Shown here: positions 38,597 to 51,850 of the stretch, piece after piece
How positions within the stretch are numbered: the stretch's first letter is position 1
Layout of the letters: each line of letters starts with the position of its first letter
Origin: Acephala macrosclerotiorum
Taxonomy: Eukaryota > Ascomycota > Leotiomycetes > Helotiales > Mollisiaceae
NCBI GenBank assembly: GCA_014904845.1
Contig: MU119411.1
Coordinates: forward strand, 34,168 to 98,167
DNA: 64,000 bases
Direction: 5' to 3'
The notes under the pieces: generated by a model
The model's input: the letters and a program-made list of their open reading frames with translations, nothing else
Told to the model about the DNA's origin: nothing
The model's database searches: none
Program-made: the position numbers and the translations under genes

Positions 38597-39406
38597 GTAT
38601 TACGTATTTCTACACTCCCTAGTGGAAAGGGATGCTGACTCTGAGATTCTTGATACAGGTAGTGTTGGACAGCGCTGATGTGAATGCTTCTGGAGGCGCT
38701 CGCTTGGGCTTCACAAAATTGGCAAAGGAAGAGGACGGCATTTCTGAGGTGAACAACTTGGGTATTAATGTTGAGAGTATGTTTGAGAGCTGTCGTGAAT
38801 GTGAATGGAACGATCAAGTAGTACCGGAGCCACATGTCGGCGTTGTGGAAGTGACGGAAGTTTCCCATAGCTCGATATTGGGCTTCTTGTATAACGCTTT
38901 TCAGTCTGAGGCATAAACATCGTTGGCATCTCGCAGTTTTCTACGAAAGTACAAGCAACGCAGGGACAGTCATCGGGGCTTGAATCCATGAAGTAATTTT
39001 GGTCACTCAACGAACCAATTTGATCTGATATTCTATCACACACGAGACACTAGGAAGATGAAGCTTGCATTATTCTGCCAAATCAGATACTTCTGGTTGC
39101 AAGGAAACCTGGGTACATCTACTCTAATCCTATGCTTTTCGGGACAGACTGTCTTCATCGTCATCTAGAAAACCTGGCAACGAACCTCGAGATGGCTCTC
39201 ACAACTTCTCATTACACATGCACGTGGTCCTGTCAAGTTTGATTAGCATTCTCGCGTCTTGAATCGCGGTAAGACCTCATTAGAACTCACCCTCTCCAAC
39301 ACTCTCTAAGGCATTCGAAGTCCTCCAGTCTAGGACATTTCTATTCCACTTCGGATTTCCTCGATCGTGTCTCGTTTGAGAGTGACACACGGATCTTGCA
39401 AATAGT
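38597..39406. other. Region with minor open frames only
   Basis: Overlapping frames on both strands (38632-38916 plus; 39043-38765 minus, the latter reading DCPCVACTFVENC) have no recognised domain. The Cys-rich minus frame might be a relic related to the small secreted candidate next door, but this is weak. Confidence 0.3.
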
Positions 39407-39739
39407 CTACACAGCAATCGTAGGCACTGTCGCTTTTTTAGTAACCTTCTTCCACATTCCACTAAAGCATCGAGGAGAGGAATTGGTATCGATAAACCGA
39501 AAGGAGGGAAAGTAGAGCTGGGAGTTTTGGGGAAGACGTACCCGCCATTTGGACACACAGCTGCACAGTTTCCAAGTGCAATATTACAGGTATGTACTTT
39601 CGCGAAATGGAATTCTTTGTTTGTTGGTCAGTTCTTGCTGTCCTTCAGTTGATGGGAACGCGTAGAACATACTTGGGAACTGCCATGCAGTCGTGGTTCC
39701 CACCGCGAGAAGTGCAAAGAACAAGTTTTGGACAAGCAT
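39407..39739 (-). CDS. Candidate small secreted cysteine-containing protein
   Basis: Three exons by eye: 39739-39673, 39596-39542 and 39461-39407 (177 nt, 58 residues). The N-terminus MLVQNLFFALLAVGTTTAW is a convincing signal peptide. The second exon reads HTCNIALGNCAAVCPNGG with three Cys residues, and the third is a basic tail (MWKKVTKKATVPTIAV). Introns of 76 and 80 nt have donors GTATGT and GTACGT and acceptors AAAG and TTAG. If the second intron is not spliced, a longer frame continues with further Cys residues to 39280. Small size, secretion signal and location in a repeat-rich region are the usual profile of effector candidates, but no homologue is recognised. Confidence 0.4.
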
Positions 39740-40352
39740 TTTGAGTGGAGGGCAGAGTGTGTTCTTCTCAAAAATGATAGATGGCAATTTGATTTTGGGG
39801 GAGGAATGATACTTGGCAGAAGATTGAGGGCACGGTACCTTTTAACTGTGGAGATATATATTTTCTTTTGTACGAGTCTCGGAGCGTATGTGTGCTGAAA
39901 AATCCAACACCGAGACGTGCATTGAACTTACAGCTTATCAAGCCGTATCTATCTTTCTTCATCCGTCTTAGGGTATAGCACAAGCCACGAAGAAGCAGTC
40001 AAGACATGCTGCTGAGATCGCCAACGCAACATTGAAACGATAGATTTAGTGTAACTACGCTATCGAAATTCTGCAGCGGGATTATGCAGGTCCGAGCACG
40101 CATGTTCGAATCAATGGACCGGCATGCGGTTGAATGCATTTATGCTTATGCTTGGCAAGGTGGCGTTTCCGCTTGCGGCTCCGATATATGCAGCTGACGA
40201 TGAGGCTTTTGATAAGAGTTTGCGACAAACCAATAATAGCAACGGAAGAGAAAAGCCACTCGGCAAGCCGATCCGTATTGCAATTCATGTTTTGGATACA
40301 TCGAGAAAAAGGCACGTGGAAAGGGCCATGACAATCAATTGGACTTTGTTTT
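39740..40352. other. Gap without a recognised gene
   Basis: About 0.6 kb between the secreted-protein candidate and the remnant of the 2EXR gene. Nothing convincing on either strand. Confidence 0.35.
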
Positions 40353-41246
40353 TCATACTCTACTTATCGGTACCACAATTGACCATTTACATCCTGGTTG
40401 GTCTTTCTCAGCCACTCTTGTTTCTTGAACTCTTAGGTCCTCGACCTTTACCGCCTGGGTTCTGGCGGTGTTTCGTAGCTCGTGAAAGAAACAATGGACT
40501 TCTCTCACAAGATTTGGCACGCCCATCTGCTCCTCTTCTCCAAGAATATCGACAAATTCCAACTGAGCCCCACCTAAAACAGCTATGTCAGCACCATTCA
40601 CGACACACGTTCCATCTCCAAGTGTTCCACGTATCATCGTCCTTATCATCTCCTGGGTATATATAAATCGTGATTCTTATTGAAGTGCCAGTCCTTCCAC
40701 AATCCTGCACCTATCGCAACCCTCTGAGTTCTCCGGAGCGTTCTTTTGTCGAAAGGGGGTCATGTTGGGTGTTCGGTGACCCAAGATATATTCTTGCATG
40801 CATTCGTGTTCCAAAATATTGTGTCGCGAGAGAAGCTAAACTATCAGGGTCTTCCTCCATCCTGATTCGCGCTCTGTATCTCTTCGGGGTCCCTAGTGCG
40901 ATCGAATTGAACAAAGTCGGTAGTCGTGGAAGAACACTCAGAACGCGCTTCACGGCACACTTGTATGATGCTTAGACTATTGATGCCATTGCAAAACATC
41001 CAAATTCCGTGGTACTTAAGAGTCAATGGTGAGCGACGGCGTGAGTCAACGATTGTAGCATCGTAGTTAACCTAGCAAAATCAGGCGAGCATCAGTTGTA
41101 ATGATGATTGGGAACTTAACGCATGTGTAGAAATTAGACTCACATGAAAGAATTGCGCATTCGGAAGGCAGAACTTCCAAATAATGCGCCTCGGCTCCAA
41201 AGGCAGGAACGGGAAGAGGTGGAAACCGGTAAATCCCTCCGATGGA
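40353..41246 (-). pseudogene. 2EXR-domain protein gene, 3' part, interrupted by the LTR retrotransposon
   Basis: The minus strand from 41246 reads GFHLFPFLPLEPRRIIWKFC, the 2EXR N-terminal motif (F..F..LP.E.R..IW), then LPNAQFFH. An intron (41143-41072) follows, then VNYDATIVDSRRRSPLTLKY and the second motif IIQVCREARSECSS (..VCRESR..). The reading stops at 40844. A coherent continuation sits in another frame (40953-40711, RARIRMEEDPDSLASL and QYFGTRMHARIYLG) and then 40649-40353 (AQLEFVDILGEEEQMGVPNL), so there is also a frameshift. The 5' end, including a candidate ATG (50154-50152), lies on the far side of the 8.9-kb retroelement and is in frame across the 5-bp duplication. Function of 2EXR proteins is unknown; some are linked to heterokaryon and accessory regions. 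Confidence 0.6.
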
Positions 41247-41361
41247 TGTCGTGAGGTGGCGTTGCTGACGTAACACCCGCTAGGGGTGGTTATAGTCGTA
41301 ACTTCTACGTAGCTAATAGAACACTTTTCTCTTTCTCTTCTTTTCGAACGTACATATTTCT
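41247..41361 (+). repeat. Left LTR (115 bp)
   Basis: Begins TGTCGTGAGGTGGCG and ends GTACATATTTCT. It matches the right LTR without gaps, differing at 13 positions, all transitions. Confidence 0.85.
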
Positions 41362-44300
41362 AGTGATCTACGCAAAGAATCGAAAAACACTTTACACATT
41401 CTCGATACCTCTTTTAAACGCTTTTACTATTTTTTCTCGACGTTTTGTATCTCGATAATTTCATATCGTTAAAACTCGATAAATATAGTAATACTCTACT
41501 TTATTTCTTTTCTTCTATTATTATTACTCGATTATTACACTTTATTACGTTTTTACGATCTTTACAATATATTGCAATAACGTACTTTCTACTAATAAAT
41601 TATTTCGCGATTTTACAAACTCGAAACAATAATACAATTTCTTTGAACTTAATATTATATTATTTCGAATGCAAACGAAAATCACGAATTAACTCGATAT
41701 TATATTAATACTACGAAATAATTATTATATAAAAAGTTTATTAAATAATTTATTAATATATTCGTATACAAATAATAATAAAAACGAAAACGTAAATATA
41801 TCGTTCAAATAAACGATTAAAAATATTTTAATATTAATCGAATAATATTTATTAATTAAACGAATTAATTTCTTTTTTTTATTATTGAAATTTATATAAA
41901 ATATTAATTTATTTAATTTACGATTTTTAAAAAAAAAAATTACAAATTTTTATAAATAAAATAATCAAATTAAAAAAAAATAAATATAATAAAAAATAAT
42001 AATAAAAATAAAAACAAAAATAAATTATTTAATTATAAAATCGAAATATATAATAAATTAATTTCGATATCGAAATAATTTACACGATTTAATTACGATT
42101 TTAAAAAAGCGAATTACTAAAAATTAAATTCGAAAATATTTTTAAAAATAATTAATATATTTATAAAAAAACTATTAATAAAACGTTTAAATTTTATATT
42201 TTAAATTCGTAAAATTATTAATAAAAAATATTAATAAAAAAATATTAATAAAAAAATATTAATAAAAAAATATTAATAAAAAATAAAAACGTTAAAATAA
42301 TTAAAAAATAATTAATAAAAAATTTTTAATTTTAATATAAAATATTATAAAATCAAATATATAAATTAATATTAAAAATTTAATATAAAATTATAACGAA
42401 TTTTTAATAATATATTATTAATATACTATAAATATTTTATATCGAATTTACGAACGAAATAAATTTAAAGAAAATAATATTAAATATAATTATTAATATA
42501 TTTATAAAAAAAAATTTATTATAATAATTTCTATAAAATAATATTTTATAAAAATATTATTATTTGTAATATATTATAAAAATCGTATAAAATAATTCAA
42601 ATTTTATAAAAATCAATTAATTTAAAATATTAAATAAAAAAAATATTAATTAATTAAAACGTTTATAAAATTTTAAATAATTTATATATAAATATATTAA
42701 ATAATCGATTATTATTATTTTTTAAACAATTTATAAAAACTTTAAAATTTATATTTTAACGTTTTATAAATTTTTCGAGATTTTATTTATTTTATTAATA
42801 TATTATTATAATTATTAAATCAAATCAATTTATATTTCAATTAAAAATAATAATTAAAATATTTAAATTTAAAAAAAACGTAATTATAATAATATTTTTA
42901 TTTTATAAATATTATAATTAAAACTTTTTTATATAAATAATATAACGATATTAATAAAAAATAAACGATTTTACGTATAATATAAAAAAATAAAATATAT
43001 AAAATTTTATTATAAAAACGTATTTTTATTGTATTAAAAATAGAATTATTTGAAATAAATTGTATTTGAAAACAATATTTAAAATTACTATATATTATTT
43101 TTTAAAAATAATTATATAAACAATATATTTAAAATTTATTCAAATTTTTAATTAATTAAAATAAAAATAAAAAATATTATATTATTTTAAAAATATTTAT
43201 CAAATGGCAATTTTGAAATTCATATTTTATCGATTGATTTATTTAATAAAAACAATAATATTAAATTTATTTTTAAAGTATTCGAATATTAAATTGAAAA
43301 CGAAAAAACAATTATTAATATTTTTATAACGTAAATTAAAAAACGACGTCGAGTAAATAATAAAAAATTAAATATAAAAAAAATAGAATTTATTAAAAAA
43401 TTTATTATTTTGTGTGAAATAATTTTCAAAAAATTATTTACGAAAAAAAATATAAAAAAAATCGTTTAAAAACTTTTAAAAATTATATAAAAAAAAAATT
43501 TAAATTTAATAAATTATTATAATTTTACAATGAGAATAAATTGTAATATAAATTTATTAAATGTATTTTAAATTTTTTTTAATATTAAAATAATTTTAAA
43601 AAAATTAAATATATTAATAAAAATAATTAAAATAAAAATTATTATAAAATCGAAAAAAAATTCAAATATTATTTATATTGTATTATTTTTTATATAAGAA
43701 ACTTAAAAAAAAAATAATAATATTATAAATTTTAATTTAATTCGCGTTCGTATTTTATTTAAAAAAAAAAAATTTTTGTTTAAAAATTTATTCTAATAAT
43801 AAAAGATTTATTATTTTAATAATATTCAAAGTTTAATAAAATAATAAATAAATTAAAATTTCAATATTATTTTAATTTTAAAATTATTATATCGAATTAT
43901 AAATTTTAAAATAATTTTATTAAAAAACAAAAAATAAAATAATTTAATTATAAATACAATAAACGACAATTTTTTTACGTTTTTTATTATATTATTTTCA
44001 ATATAAAAATAAAAAAAATCTAATAATAAATATATATATTCGTTAAATTAAAAACGAAAAATAATTGAAACGAATTTAATTTATTATTAAAAAATTTTTA
44101 ATTCGACGATATAAATATAAAAATCAATATTAAAAAAAATATTATTAAAATCGATAATAAGATTAAAAAAAAAAATTTATTATTTTGTAATTTTTTAATA
44201 GTATAAATTTATTTTATATTTTAAAATATCAATATATAAAATTATTAAACGTATTTTCGTATTAATTTCAAAGTTGAAATAAAATAATCGAAATATAAAA

Positions 44301-47300
44301 AATTCGAATAATAATAAAAATTTTTTTCTATATATTAATATAAATAATTCGAATATTAATAAAAAATCGAAAAATTAATAAATTTATTACAATTTAAACA
44401 AATCGTAAAAAAATTTCAATAATTAAAAAATATTATAAAAAATAATTATAATAATTTATTTTTTCAATAAAAATAAAACGAATATAATATTTTAAATTTC
44501 GTAATAATTACGAATTTATAAAACGAGTTTTAAATTGAAAAAACTTATATTAATATAATAATATTAATTATAAATTTTGTAAATATAAACGAAAAATTAA
44601 AATTAATAAATTTAAAATATTAATTTTTTTATATAATCGATAAAAAAAAATATATTTTAATATTTAAATTTCAATTTTTATAATTGTACGAATTCGTTAT
44701 TTGTTAAAAATAAAAATAAAAATTTATATTAAACGATTTTTATAAATTGTTAAAATTTATATATAAAAATATAAATAGAATTTTAATAAATTTTATTGAT
44801 ATTAAAATCGTAAAATTAAAATTCGAAATAAAAAATATATTTGTATTATTATATAATATTATTTTAAAAATCGATAAATATTTTTAAAAAATTTTATAAT
44901 ATTATTTGAAAATAATAAAAATAATAATAAACTCGAAAATTTAAAAAACGTTTAAAAAAAATTATTAAAGTTTTATAAAAAGAAATTTCAATATTTTTTA
45001 TATAAAAAGAAATTATATTGTAATTTTCTCGAATTAAATAAACGATTAAAATATTATAACGTTTTTTATATAAAAAATATTAATTAAATAAAACAATATA
45101 AAAAAATTTAAATTATAAATTTTTCGAGAAAATTATTATTATAAACGAAAAATTATTCGATTAAAATATTTAAATTATTTTAATAAACAAAGAAAATATT
45201 AACGTTATTAAAAAATATTAAATAATTTTCAATTATTATAATATTTTCAAAAAAATACTAAAAATTTATATAATTTTAATATCGAAATATTATAATTTCT
45301 TTTTATATTCTAATTATAAAAAATATTTTCAATTGGATTTTAAATACGTATATTAAATTATTTTTATTATATTTTCGCGATATTAAAATATTATAAAATT
45401 TAATTATTTTAATATTCTCAATAAACGAATATATATATATTGTATTTAATACGATTTTTGAATCGAAAAAAATAATAAAAAAAATATAATAATTTTGAAT
45501 TTTTATTTTTAATAATACGATATTTTATTTAGTTTATAAAAATATATTTTTATATAAATAATATTTTTATATAAATAATATTTTTTTGAAAATATATAAT
45601 TTTAATAATAATTATATTTTTTTAAAATAATATTTTTTTTTTCGATTATTATAATTATAATTAAAATTTTTATTCAAAAAATTCAAATTATTTATAATTT
45701 AAATTATAATATTAGAAATTATATATTTAATTAAAAAATTTTTTAAAATTGAATTTAATTATTTTAATAAAATTCGTATTTATTTAATATTTTATAATAC
45801 TATAAAAATACGACGTTTTTTAAATATTATAAAAATTATTAAACGTTAAATTAAAAATTTTATAAAATTAATAAAAAATATTAAATAAATTATATTTTAA
45901 TTAATTAAAAATAAAACTTTTTATTTATTATTATATTATATAATAATATTAATTTGTATAAAATTGAATACTTTATAATTTAAAAGTAAAAAAAAAAAAA
46001 AATATTAATTTTTTACGATTTTTTTATTTTTTTAAAATTTAATACAATTATAATATTTATAAATAAAAAATTTTAATTATTATCGAATTTTTTAAAAAAT
46101 ATAAATATATATTTTGTAATTTTTTTTGTAATATTATTTATATTAATTATAAATTTATTATATTTTTTTAATAGTATTTATATTTCGAGAAAATATATAT
46201 TAAATAAATATACGAATTACGTAATTTCAATATTCAAATATTGTATATTTTTAATAAGAAAAACAAAATTATTAATATATTATTTAAAATTATTTTTTCG
46301 AACGAAAATTATATAAACGATTTATCGACGTTTAAATATTTTATTAAAAAAATCGAAGAATTAAAATAAATATAAAAAAACGAAAAAAATAAATACGAAA
46401 TTTTATTTAAAAAACGTGATAATATTTCTATAAATAAAAAATTACAAAAAATAATAAAAATACAATTCGATAAAATAATTAAAAATATTAAAAAAAAAGA
46501 AAATTTTATTATTATTTTTAATAAAAATAAATACGAAACAATATATATTTTATATTATTATAAAAATTATAACGTATAAAAAATTAATAATAATCGTATA
46601 AATACAATATTAATAAATCGCTATTATTATAATATTAATTAATATTTAATTTAATTTATATTACAATATTTTAAAATATTTTTTATATAATAAAATCTCA
46701 AAAAATTTTAATTCGATTAAAAAAAAAATATTCGTACGAAATTATTTCAAATACGTAATAAAAAATAATAAACTTTAAAAAGGTTTTTATATTACGTAAA
46801 ACGAAATAATAAAAATTTTATATTATATTTATAATAAAATTAAATATTTTATTTCGATTATTATATTACGTAAATTTCAAAAGTATTTTTAATTACGAAT
46901 AATTATAAACGTTATAAATTACATTTTAAAGTATTTATAATATATAAAATACGTAATAATACAATGAATACAAATTTTACAATTAATTATAATAAATTTT
47001 TTATATAATTATAAAAAATTATTTTTATCGAATTATTTTTTAAATATATTAATATATTATAAAAATATATTCTCGTTATTATTAATTATTTTTTTTGCTT
47101 TTATTAAATATATTTATATATTATTAATAATATTATAAAAATAATTCAATATTTAATAAATTTATTTTTATTAAATTTTATATCGATTTAAATTTTTATT
47201 TTAAAATAATAATACAATAATTTATAAAAAACTAAAAAACTATATAAATTAATTTTTTTTTTGCAATTAAAAAAACAATAAAAATAATCGAAAAAATAAA

Positions 47301-50023
47301 CGATTTTATATAATAAATTTTAAAAAAAATTAAAAAAATTATATTTTTATTATTAATACGTTAAAAAATTTATATAAAAATTAAATTGTAAAAATATTAT
47401 ATATTTAAAAAAAATTTTAATTGAAATTTACTAGAAATATTATTTAATAAAATTTTTTTTATTACAATATAATTATAATTATAATATTATATTTTTAAAA
47501 ATAAAAAATAAAAAAATATAATATTATAATATATAATTAAAATAATTCAAATTAAACAAATAATAATAACGTTAAAAAATAATAATTTTATTTAAAACAA
47601 TTTATTATATTTTATAATCTCAAATTAATAAAAAAAAAATTTAAATTAATTTGAAAAAGTTTTTTTATAATTATTAAATATAAAATTTTTTTTTAAAAAT
47701 TTTATATTATTTGTTAAATTTGTAATATTACAATTTTAAAATTTTTTTACAAAAATATTTTAAAAAATTCAAATTATACAAAGAATATTTAATAAATAAT
47801 CGAAAACGATTTTTTTTAATTTATTAAAATATACGTTTTAATATTAACGTTTATAAATTTTCAAAAAATATTTGAAAATAAATAAAAATTTTTAAAATAT
47901 ATTTTAAATAAAATAAATTATAAATATTTCAATTAAATATTAATAATATTTTGAAAAAATATTTATAATAATTCAATTTTTATAATATTTATTTTTATTA
48001 TATTTTATTTTTATTTTTTATAATTTGATATTTATTTATTATTACGAAATTATAAAATCGTTTAATTTATTTAAAAACGTTATTTATTTTATATAAAGTA
48101 AAAAATATTTAAAATTAAATTTTTTTTTTATTTTTTTTTATATTTAATTTTAATTTTTATAAAAATTTTTAATAATGCGAATATTATTTTAAAATATATT
48201 AATCGTTGATTTTTTTTTTTTTTTAATAAATTATTATAAATTTTTTTTTTTTTTTTAAATATATTTTTAATTATGATTTCATTTAAATTTAAAAATAAAA
48301 TTTTTAAAAAAATTTTATATTAACGTTTTAAAATTATACTTTTAAAAAATCGTATTTCAAAAACTATTAATATAAAAAAATTATAAAATTTTTATAATAA
48401 TATTACAAAAATTTCAATATATATATATTTCAAAAATAATAACGTAAAAAATATATTAAAAAAAATATCGAATTACGAAAATTACATTTAATAAAAATAC
48501 GCAAATAATTTATATACAAATATAAACTTTTTTTTAAAAATATTACAAATATTTTATAAACGTTTTTTAATTTTATAATTTTTAAAAATATAAAAAATAT
48601 TAATAATAAATTAATTTTAATATTATAAATTCAAATATGTAATATTCGATTTAAAAAAAAATTTATTTAATTAATTATTAATAATATAAATAAAAATATA
48701 TCGATTTTATCGTTTATTAAATTAATAATAATACGTTTTAAACGTAAATATATTTTTAAAAAAAACATTCAAAATATAATTTTTATTACAATTATTAATT
48801 ACAAATTAATAAAATGTATTTTTTAAAAATAATATAATCAAATTTTAATAAATTTTAATAATTATTTTATAATATATTTTTTTTAAAAATAAAATATTTC
48901 AAAAACGATTAAAAAACAAATTAAATAAAATTTTTAAATTTTAATATTAAAAATTCAATTACTTATAAACGTTTTAAAAATTATAAAATTATTTTAATAA
49001 AATTTAAAAAATTATTTTGAAAAAATTTATTATATTAATATTTATATAATTATAAATATTATAATTCGTATTTTTTAAAATGAAAAAATTTGAAATAAAA
49101 ACGATTATAATAAAATTATTTAATTTATTAAAACGTTTTAATATATAAAAACTTTTATTCGAATTCGAATTTTATATTATAAATATAATAAAAAAATCGA
49201 TTTATATAATATATATAAATTTATTTAATAAGGATATAATAATATTACGAATATTGTTTATAATAAAATTAAAAATATTTTTAACGTTAAAAAAAAAATT
49301 TTATTTGAAAACGTTTTTTTTTTTAATTTGTAATCTCGAGAAATCAAAAAAAAATACTTTGAACTTTTACGTTTAATTAATTATATTTTTTTAAAACGTA
49401 ATTTTTTTCGATTTATATTATATTATAATTCGTTTTTTAAACGTTTTAAAAATAATTATTATTTTTATTATTTATTATTAATATTTTCAAAGAAAAAATA
49501 TAATATTTTTTTTGAATTTTTAAAAATTAATAATAATTACTTTATAAAAATTATTTTATTACAATTTGAAATCAAAAAAAAAAAAATTTAAAAATTTTTT
49601 TAATTATTTATTTAATATTAATAAATTATTTTTATCGAATTCTAATATTAATTAATTAATAATTTTTCGATTATTTATTTATTTTAAATATATTTATTTA
49701 ATTATTTATTTTTCATTTTTTGAATTTATTTTATTATTATATTTATTTTAATTATTAATATTATTTTTTTTCGATTTTATATTTCGTTTTTTTAATATAA
49801 AATTACATAGAAATCACTTATAAACTTAACGAAAAAAACGATTACTCGATATTATAAAATAAAAAGCAATTATTTTGCGTTATTTTTTTTTTACTTTTTT
49901 TTTTTTTTTTCAATTTTTAATCTCGAGTATTATCGACATTATTATTTCTATATTTGGAGTATTTGTAACGTGTCTTCAAAGGCATTGTAACTTCGTAGAA
50001 GCACGGAGCATATGGAAGGAAGT

Positions 50024-50138
50024 TGTTGTGAAGTGGCGTTGCTAACGTAATACTCGCTAGAAGTGGTTATAGTTGTAATTTCTACGTAGCTAATAGAACA
50101 CTCTTCTCTTCCTCTTCTTTTCGGACGTGCATATTTCT
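50024..50138 (+). repeat. Right LTR (115 bp)
   Basis: Begins TGTTGTGAAGTGGCG and ends GTGCATATTTCT, same length as the left LTR. Nine of the 13 differences are C to T or G to A in this copy and four go the other way. Confidence 0.85.
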
Positions 50139-50618
50139 ATGGATGACATAGCATAGGATATTTCGAAGCTGGTATTAGCGCCAGGGCATCAACGTGCGCG
50201 AGACGTGTCTTTTAACTTCGCCATGATTTATTGTTCCTGTTAGATTTCTAGATGCTTTTGAAGCTTTTGAACAATTTTTATGGTCGATATACGTTCTACG
50301 ATTGGTATTTGGACTAGGCGAGAGAATCAGGAAATGAAGTCTTCAAATGGCGGGAACTAGTGGTTCCCCACCCCACCCCACCCCTCCCCCCCAAAAAGGG
50401 GGGGTGGGGGGTCAATTCCATTCGTGGCCCGGCGACCAACGAAGCCGCAGTCCGGTATTTGACTCGACCAACGGCTGTTGCCGCCAAACATAATGAAAAT
50501 AGAAGAGAATTGATGCAATACCATTACTGAGGGGCCATGCATCGGAATATTGTACTCCTCGAGTATGCTTCATATACCAGTTAATAGTACACTGTCATAA
50601 TTTCGGACACATAACTCC
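50139..50618. other. 5' flank of the split 2EXR gene and G/C-tract foldback
   Basis: On the minus strand, 50154-50139 reads ATGCTATGTCATCCAT, the candidate start of the 2EXR gene before the insertion. At 50366-50411 lies a C-run ladder, A5, then G-runs: a strong hairpin and, on the minus strand, a run of four or more G4 tracts separated by single T or A (quadruplex-type). No further gene. Confidence 0.5.
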
Positions 50619-51850
50619 CTAGTTCTTCTCCTCGAGTATCAACTTCGCCTCCTCCAAGAAATGGCTCTTGAAATCCTGCTCCGTCTTCACCGGCTTCCAT
50701 CCCAACTCCCTCGCAAGATCTGACGTCGTCCTCGAACTACAAACCGTTAGCAAGGTCCATGACCGCCTGGAAAGTACATACTTCGAAGTAAATCCCAGCT
50801 CAGTGCCCAACAGATTACCATCAAACAGGTGACTAGCAGCATCTTCAAGCGTGATCTGCTTGACATCGGCGGTCTTGATAGCCCCAAGTCTGTACAGTGC
50901 ATCTGCAATGCCTCGACTGAGATCAATCCAAGAAAATGTTCCAGTCTCAGAGAACAAGATTTGCTCTCCAACGGGGACCTTTTCTCCATCCAGGATCTTC
51001 TGGAGTAGAATGACGTACAGGTCAGCGAGATCATCGATGTGAACGTAGTTCCAAACTCCTTTGCCATCACCGATGACCAAGGCTTGGCCAGCTTTCAACG
51101 AAGCGCGAATCAGTCTCGGGACTTGGATGGAAACCTTGTTGAACTCCCCTGAACCGATACCATAGATCGTTGGAGACATGATGAGGTGTGTTTGGACGCC
51201 GAGTGGGAAACCGGTGTCGATGGCTGCTATGTCAGTGGTTCGTTGGGCATAGACTTGCTTGCTCTCGCGGAGCTTCTCATAGGCAAAAATGTCCTCTTTG
51301 TCGGAGAATGTGCGATCTTCGTGGTACTTGCCAGAGATAGGCTGATCACCAAGGTTGGATGTCCCAGTTGTCTGCGAATGTTAGAGTTGGATCCAATGTC
51401 TGGTTGGGAACGACTTACGTGGATATAGTGGACTTCTTTTCCAGTCTGTTTCCTCCTATCCCCCAGTCCAGTCACTAGAGCTTTGGCGGACGCTGTATGG
51501 AAACCAGAAGCAGTGTGGATGATAACTGACGGCATCAGCCTAGGGGTTTCTTCGGGCTTTCAGAACGAGACTTACTATCGTATTCGCTAGCGAGTTTTCG
51601 AAGGAACTCGGTCTCGTCGAGGCTATTGAAGAGAATTGGCTTGACGCCCATCTTCTCAAACACGGCAACCTTCTCCTTCCCCCTGATCAGGACTGAAATT
51701 TGGTGCTTTGCAAGCACATCGGGTGTGGACTCCAGGATCTGAGCGAGGACAGCACCTCCACTGGGAAATATTAGCAAAAGGCTTGCGCCGTACTTAAAAG
51801 ACTTACATATATCCAGTAGCACCGGTGAGAAGAATCTTGTGGGAGGACAT
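50619..51850 (-). CDS. NAD(P)-dependent epimerase/dehydratase-like Rossmann protein
   Basis: Predicted 347 residues. Five exons: 51850-51807, 51760-51576, 51525-51419, 51371-50782 and 50736-50619 (1044 nt), with four introns of 45-50 nt. The N-terminal nucleotide-binding motif is ILLTGATGYIGGAVL (residues 6-20). The central part reads VIIHTASGFHTASAKALVTG, TTGTSNLGDQP and AYEKLRESKQVYAQ, then SPTIYGIGSG, WNYVHIDDLADLYVILL and ELGWKP near the C-terminus. This is the extended or atypical SDR pattern of fungal NAD-dependent epimerase-like proteins. A canonical YxxxK pair is not obvious, so it may be a redox or regulatory NmrA-like member rather than a sugar epimerase. Cytosolic by absence of signals. 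Confidence 0.85.

Larger units (their letters stand above)
41247..50138 (+). mobile_element. LTR retrotransposon, full length, heavily RIP-mutated
   Basis: An 8892-bp element bounded by 115-bp direct repeats (41247-41361 and 50024-50138) and a 5-bp target duplication ATGGA (41242-41246 and 50139-50143). A purine run GGAAGGAAG (50014-50022) directly precedes the right repeat, as a polypurine tract should, so the element reads on the plus strand. The interior from about 41700 to 49900 is extremely AT-rich with stops everywhere, so gag and pol cannot be read and Copia versus Gypsy cannot be decided. The LTRs start TGT but end TCT rather than the usual CA. Internal nested insertions cannot be excluded. 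Confidence 0.85.

Noticed and set aside
41362..41400. tRNA primer-binding site after the left LTR
   Set aside because: The sequence AGTGATCTACGCAAAG does not match a tRNA 3' end I can name; a half-tRNA primer cannot be ruled out.
41445..41708. 87-codon frame just inside the left LTR
   Set aside because: Composition is Leu/Ile/Tyr/Asn-rich as expected from AT-rich sequence; no gag-like motif.
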